IMG/VR virus record: IMGVR_UViG_3300042691_018704
Coordinates: 1-62,485 of that record
Reading direction: 5' to 3' (one strand)
Source of the DNA: a virus
Length of the DNA: 62,485 bases
The stretch's first letter is position 1; the number at the start of each line of letters is the position of its first letter. The notes under the pieces were generated by a model that saw only the letters and a program-made list of their open reading frames with translations, searched no databases and was not told the origin of the DNA. The position numbers and the translations under genes are program-made. This document shows, one piece after another, positions 60,248 to 62,485 of the stretch.

Positions 60248-61147
60248 ATGAATGACGAGTCAGAGTTGTTAGTTGAGTTATTGGAAGAGGTACTTGGTAA
60301 GTATCGTGCTCATTACGAGAGTAAAGGACAGATCTCGTTTAACTGCCCCGCGTGTGATGAGGGTAGGAATAAAGGGAATTTTGAGGTTAATTATTTCCGA
60401 CACGTTTATAAGTGTTGGAGTTGTTCGGATGATAATGGAACTCACGGACCATTGGGTAAATTATTTGATACTTGGGGAACGAAGAAACAAAAGAGGACTT
60501 ATTCTATTTTGGCACCCGAAGAGGTGAAACCTGATAGACCGAAAGTTCCGAAGATTAAATTACCACCAAGTTATACGAAGTTTAAGGATTCAAATCCGAG
60601 ATATCCGGTTTATAAAGAAGCGATGAATTATTTGAAAAGTCGTTTCATTACCGATGAGATGATTGAAAAATACGACATTGGATTTTGTGATAAGGGTGAT
60701 TTTATGGGTCGTATTATTATTCCTTCGTATGACCAAGAAGGTCAGTTGAATTATTATATTGCAAGATCGTGGAACAAACACTCAAAGAGTAAATACAGAA
60801 ATCCTGATTATCCGAAAGACGAGATTATTTTCAACGAGAGTAGAGTTGATTGGAATAAGGATATCTTTTTGGTTGAGGGTGTATTTGATGCGTTGTTCTT
60901 GGATAATCCTGTGGTTATGTTGGGAAAACATTTATCTCAAAAACTGATGGATAAGTTATATAATGATGCAAAAGGAAAAATAATTATTGCATTGGATGGC
61001 GATGCTTGGAAAAATGCATTATCTTTGTATCACGAATTGAATGGCGGTAGGTTATTCGGTCGTATTGAAATATTGAGATTACCCGATGATAAGGACATCG
61101 CCGAACTTCAGGGTAAGATTGATGAGTATTATTATGAAATTAAGTAA
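60248..61147 (+). CDS. gp61: DNA primase, gp61-like, 299 aa
   Basis: Makes RNA primers for the gp41-type helicase. N-terminal zinc-binding motif: Cys33 and Cys36 (CPAC) with Cys56 and Cys59 (CWSC). TOPRIM domain: FLVEGVFDALFLDN (Glu210) and IIALDGDAW (Asp250, Asp252). Length is near T4 gp61 (342). It begins with a host-type promoter and is followed at 2 bases by the RecB-like nuclease gene, suggesting an operon. Confidence 0.92.
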   Translation: MNDESELLVELLEEVLGKYRAHYESKGQISFNCPACDEGRNKGNFEVNYFRHVYKCWSCSDDNGTHGPLGKLFDTWGTKKQKRTYSILAPEEVKPDRPKVPKIKLPPSYTKFKDSNPRYPVYKEAMNYLKSRFITDEMIEKYDIGFCDKGDFMGRIIIPSYDQEGQLNYYIARSWNKHSKSKYRNPDYPKDEIIFNESRVDWNKDIFLVEGVFDALFLDNPVVMLGKHLSQKLMDKLYNDAKGKIIIALDGDAWKNALSLYHELNGGRLFGRIEILRLPDDKDIAELQGKIDEYYYEIK

Positions 61148-61149
61148 AT

Positions 61150-61914
61150 ATGGAAAATATTTTTTTGGAACTATCTAAGTTCAATGGTATCACGTATTAC
61201 GATGAACCACACGAGTATTATTGTGACGGTAAAAAACTAACATCCGTAACAACCTTCATTGGTAAGTTTAAGGATAAGTTTGATACCCAAGGTATGGCTG
61301 AGAGTTATGCTAGTAAGAGGGGGTTGAAGGTTGAGGATGTTATCTCGGATTGGGATTACAAACGTGACTTCTCTACGGTAAAAGGAAGTGCTGTCCATTT
61401 GTATGCTGAAAACTTATGGAACAACAAGATCTTTCCTTATGATCCGGTTCCTGTGGTTAAACGATTTGGTTTGGATCCGATTAGAGAACCGTTTGATAAG
61501 TGTGTTAAAATGGTTGAAAAGTTTTATCATCAGGCCAAGGCTAACTTAATTCCGGTTAAAATGGAATTGGTTGTTGGTGATATGGAATATGGTATTGCTG
61601 GTCAGATTGACGCATTGTTTTACAACAAGAAAGCCGGTGAATATCAGATTTGGGATTACAAGACCAATAAGGAGATTAAGACTGGTAATAACTATGGTAA
61701 CAAGATGAAAGACCCCATCTCTCATTTGGAAGAGTGTGAATTGAATACTTATTCTCTTCAGTTGAATTTGTATAAACATTTGATTGAGAAGAATACCAAC
61801 ATTAAGATTGGTAAGTGTTATTTGGTTTGGATTAACGAAGCGATTGATGATTATAAGGTAATTGAAACCAAGGACTTAATGGCTGAGGTAAAAATTATGT
61901 TGGAAAAAGTTTGA
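61150..61914 (+). CDS. PD-(D/E)XK nuclease, RecB/Cas4-like, 254 aa
   Basis: Motifs of the RecB-like exonuclease group in order: His83 (KGSAVHLYAENLW), Glu139 (VKMELVVGD), Asp154 (GIAGQIDALF), Asp169 with Lys171 (QIWDYKTNK) and the Q/Y motif Gln204 (YSLQLNLYKHLIE). A Mg-dependent DNA nuclease, likely in recombination or end processing. No Cys cluster of Cas4 type is seen. Part of a primase-nuclease operon. Confidence 0.87.
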   Translation: MENIFLELSKFNGITYYDEPHEYYCDGKKLTSVTTFIGKFKDKFDTQGMAESYASKRGLKVEDVISDWDYKRDFSTVKGSAVHLYAENLWNNKIFPYDPVPVVKRFGLDPIREPFDKCVKMVEKFYHQAKANLIPVKMELVVGDMEYGIAGQIDALFYNKKAGEYQIWDYKTNKEIKTGNNYGNKMKDPISHLEECELNTYSLQLNLYKHLIEKNTNIKIGKCYLVWINEAIDDYKVIETKDLMAEVKIMLEKV

Positions 61915-61941
61915 TGGTTTAATTTTTTCTTATTACCTTTG
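61910..61941 (+). promoter_or_regulatory. Host-type (Bacteroidetes) promoter before the metallophosphoesterase
   Basis: TTTG (61910-61913, overlapping the preceding stop), 20-base spacer, TACCTTTG (61934-61941). The ATG is at 61947. Confidence 0.75.
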
Positions 61942-61946
61942 TTGTT

Positions 61947-62485
61947 ATGGGAAACAAAATAGCATATTTGGGAGACATTCACGGTGACCTAAACGTGGTT
62001 GTTAAAGCAAGTGACCGCTTGGATAATTTTAGTATTGTCCAAGTTGGTGATTTTGGAATAGGTATGATAAATAAACAATCAGAATTACTTGACCGAGTAA
62101 ATGAACGATTGGTTGTGAATGATAATACCCTATACATTATTCGTGGTAATCACGATAATCCTAATGTGTGGGACAATCCACCAAAATATTCAAACATCGT
62201 TTTTGTTAAAGATTTTGATGTCTTAACGATAGATGGTTTGGTTCATTTATTTATTGGTGGTGCGATTAGTATTGATCGTAAGCATCGTACGTTGGGGTAC
62301 AGTTATTGGGATAACGAAGGGGTTCCATTTATTGATCCTGTTAGGTTTGATGGGTTGGATGTTGATGTGATTGTTACCCATACAGCACCGATAACCACAC
62401 CACCATTTGGATTTGATAGTCTGGTTCATCATTATGCGATGAATGATAGTAATTTATACTCGGATCTTCAGTTGGACCGACAAAT
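61947..62485 (+). CDS. Calcineurin-like metallophosphoesterase, 3' end cut by the window
   Basis: 179 codons are visible without a stop. The metal-binding motifs of the family are present in order: GDIHGD, then VGDFG, then RGNHDN and later VTHTAP. Predicted phosphoesterase acting on nucleotides, nucleic acid ends or phosphoproteins; substrate not readable. The start is the ATG after the host-type promoter. Presence of its own promoter suggests early expression. Confidence 0.88.
   Translation, partial: MGNKIAYLGDIHGDLNVVVKASDRLDNFSIVQVGDFGIGMINKQSELLDRVNERLVVNDNTLYIIRGNHDNPNVWDNPPKYSNIVFVKDFDVLTIDGLVHLFIGGAISIDRKHRTLGYSYWDNEGVPFIDPVRFDGLDVDVIVTHTAPITTPPFGFDSLVHHYAMNDSNLYSDLQLDRQ

Overview
The window is a piece of a large, AT-rich, T4-like myovirus genome, by gene content and layout. 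It holds a contractile tail sheath (gp18 type), tail tube (gp19), tape measure, hub, baseplate wedge proteins (gp53, gp25, gp6 types) and a T4-type replication set (gp32-like SSB, UvsX, RNase H/5' nuclease, gp41-like helicase, gp61-like primase). The host is most likely a member of Bacteroidetes, probably a flavobacterium. Three lines support this: SprB-type repeats and a Bacteroidetes-type beta-propeller in the tail adhesins; host-type TTTG-N19/20-TAnnTTTG promoters; and general lack of Shine-Dalgarno sequences, with A-rich leaders. No tRNA, rRNA, CRISPR array, insertion sequence or integrase was seen.

Layout. Positions 1-5078 are read leftward: an SNF2-family helicase, a tandem array of five paralogous ~100-residue proteins of unknown function, a Mn-type superoxide dismutase, a putative PD-(D/E)XK-type nuclease, and the start of another gene cut by the window edge. 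From 5121 reading is rightward: neck/tail-terminator genes, a very large tail sheath, a HAD-family hydrolase, the tail tube, a gp26-like tail assembly chaperone with a frameshifted extension, the tape measure, and three baseplate/hub proteins to 25870. One small ribbon-helix-helix-like gene lies on the opposite strand inside this tail block (6670-6828). Positions 25914-33584 hold two small unknown genes and then the replication/nucleotide block: gp32-like SSB, UvsX, 5' nuclease, an unknown, DnaB-type helicase and a class II (B12-dependent) ribonucleotide reductase. Positions 34025-59504 return to the virion: gp25, gp6, a giant baseplate protein with a membrane-like hairpin, several unknown tail proteins, a gpI-like protein and an adhesin cluster (SprB repeats, beta-propeller, Thr/Pro linkers). 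Positions 59541-62485 hold RuvC-like resolvase, primase, a RecB-like nuclease and a metallophosphoesterase cut by the right edge.

Control. Two promoter classes can be read. One is a recurrent nonamer, (G/A/C)TATTTAT(N), 3-32 bases before about twenty start codons on both strands, mainly before structural and late-type genes; it looks like a phage-specific late promoter. The other is the host Bacteroidetes type, before gp32, primase and the metallophosphoesterase. Four clear hairpin-T terminators separate units after the tail tube, after the 26143 gene, after gp32 and after the reductase. Many virion genes are joined by TAATG or ATGA stop/start overlaps.

The most unusual items are the five-copy gene array with conserved promoter cassettes, the late motif that would give nearly leaderless mRNAs, the +1/-2 frameshift chaperone, phage adhesins built from host gliding-adhesin modules, an OmpA-like domain and a transmembrane hairpin in baseplate proteins, and a phage superoxide dismutase.
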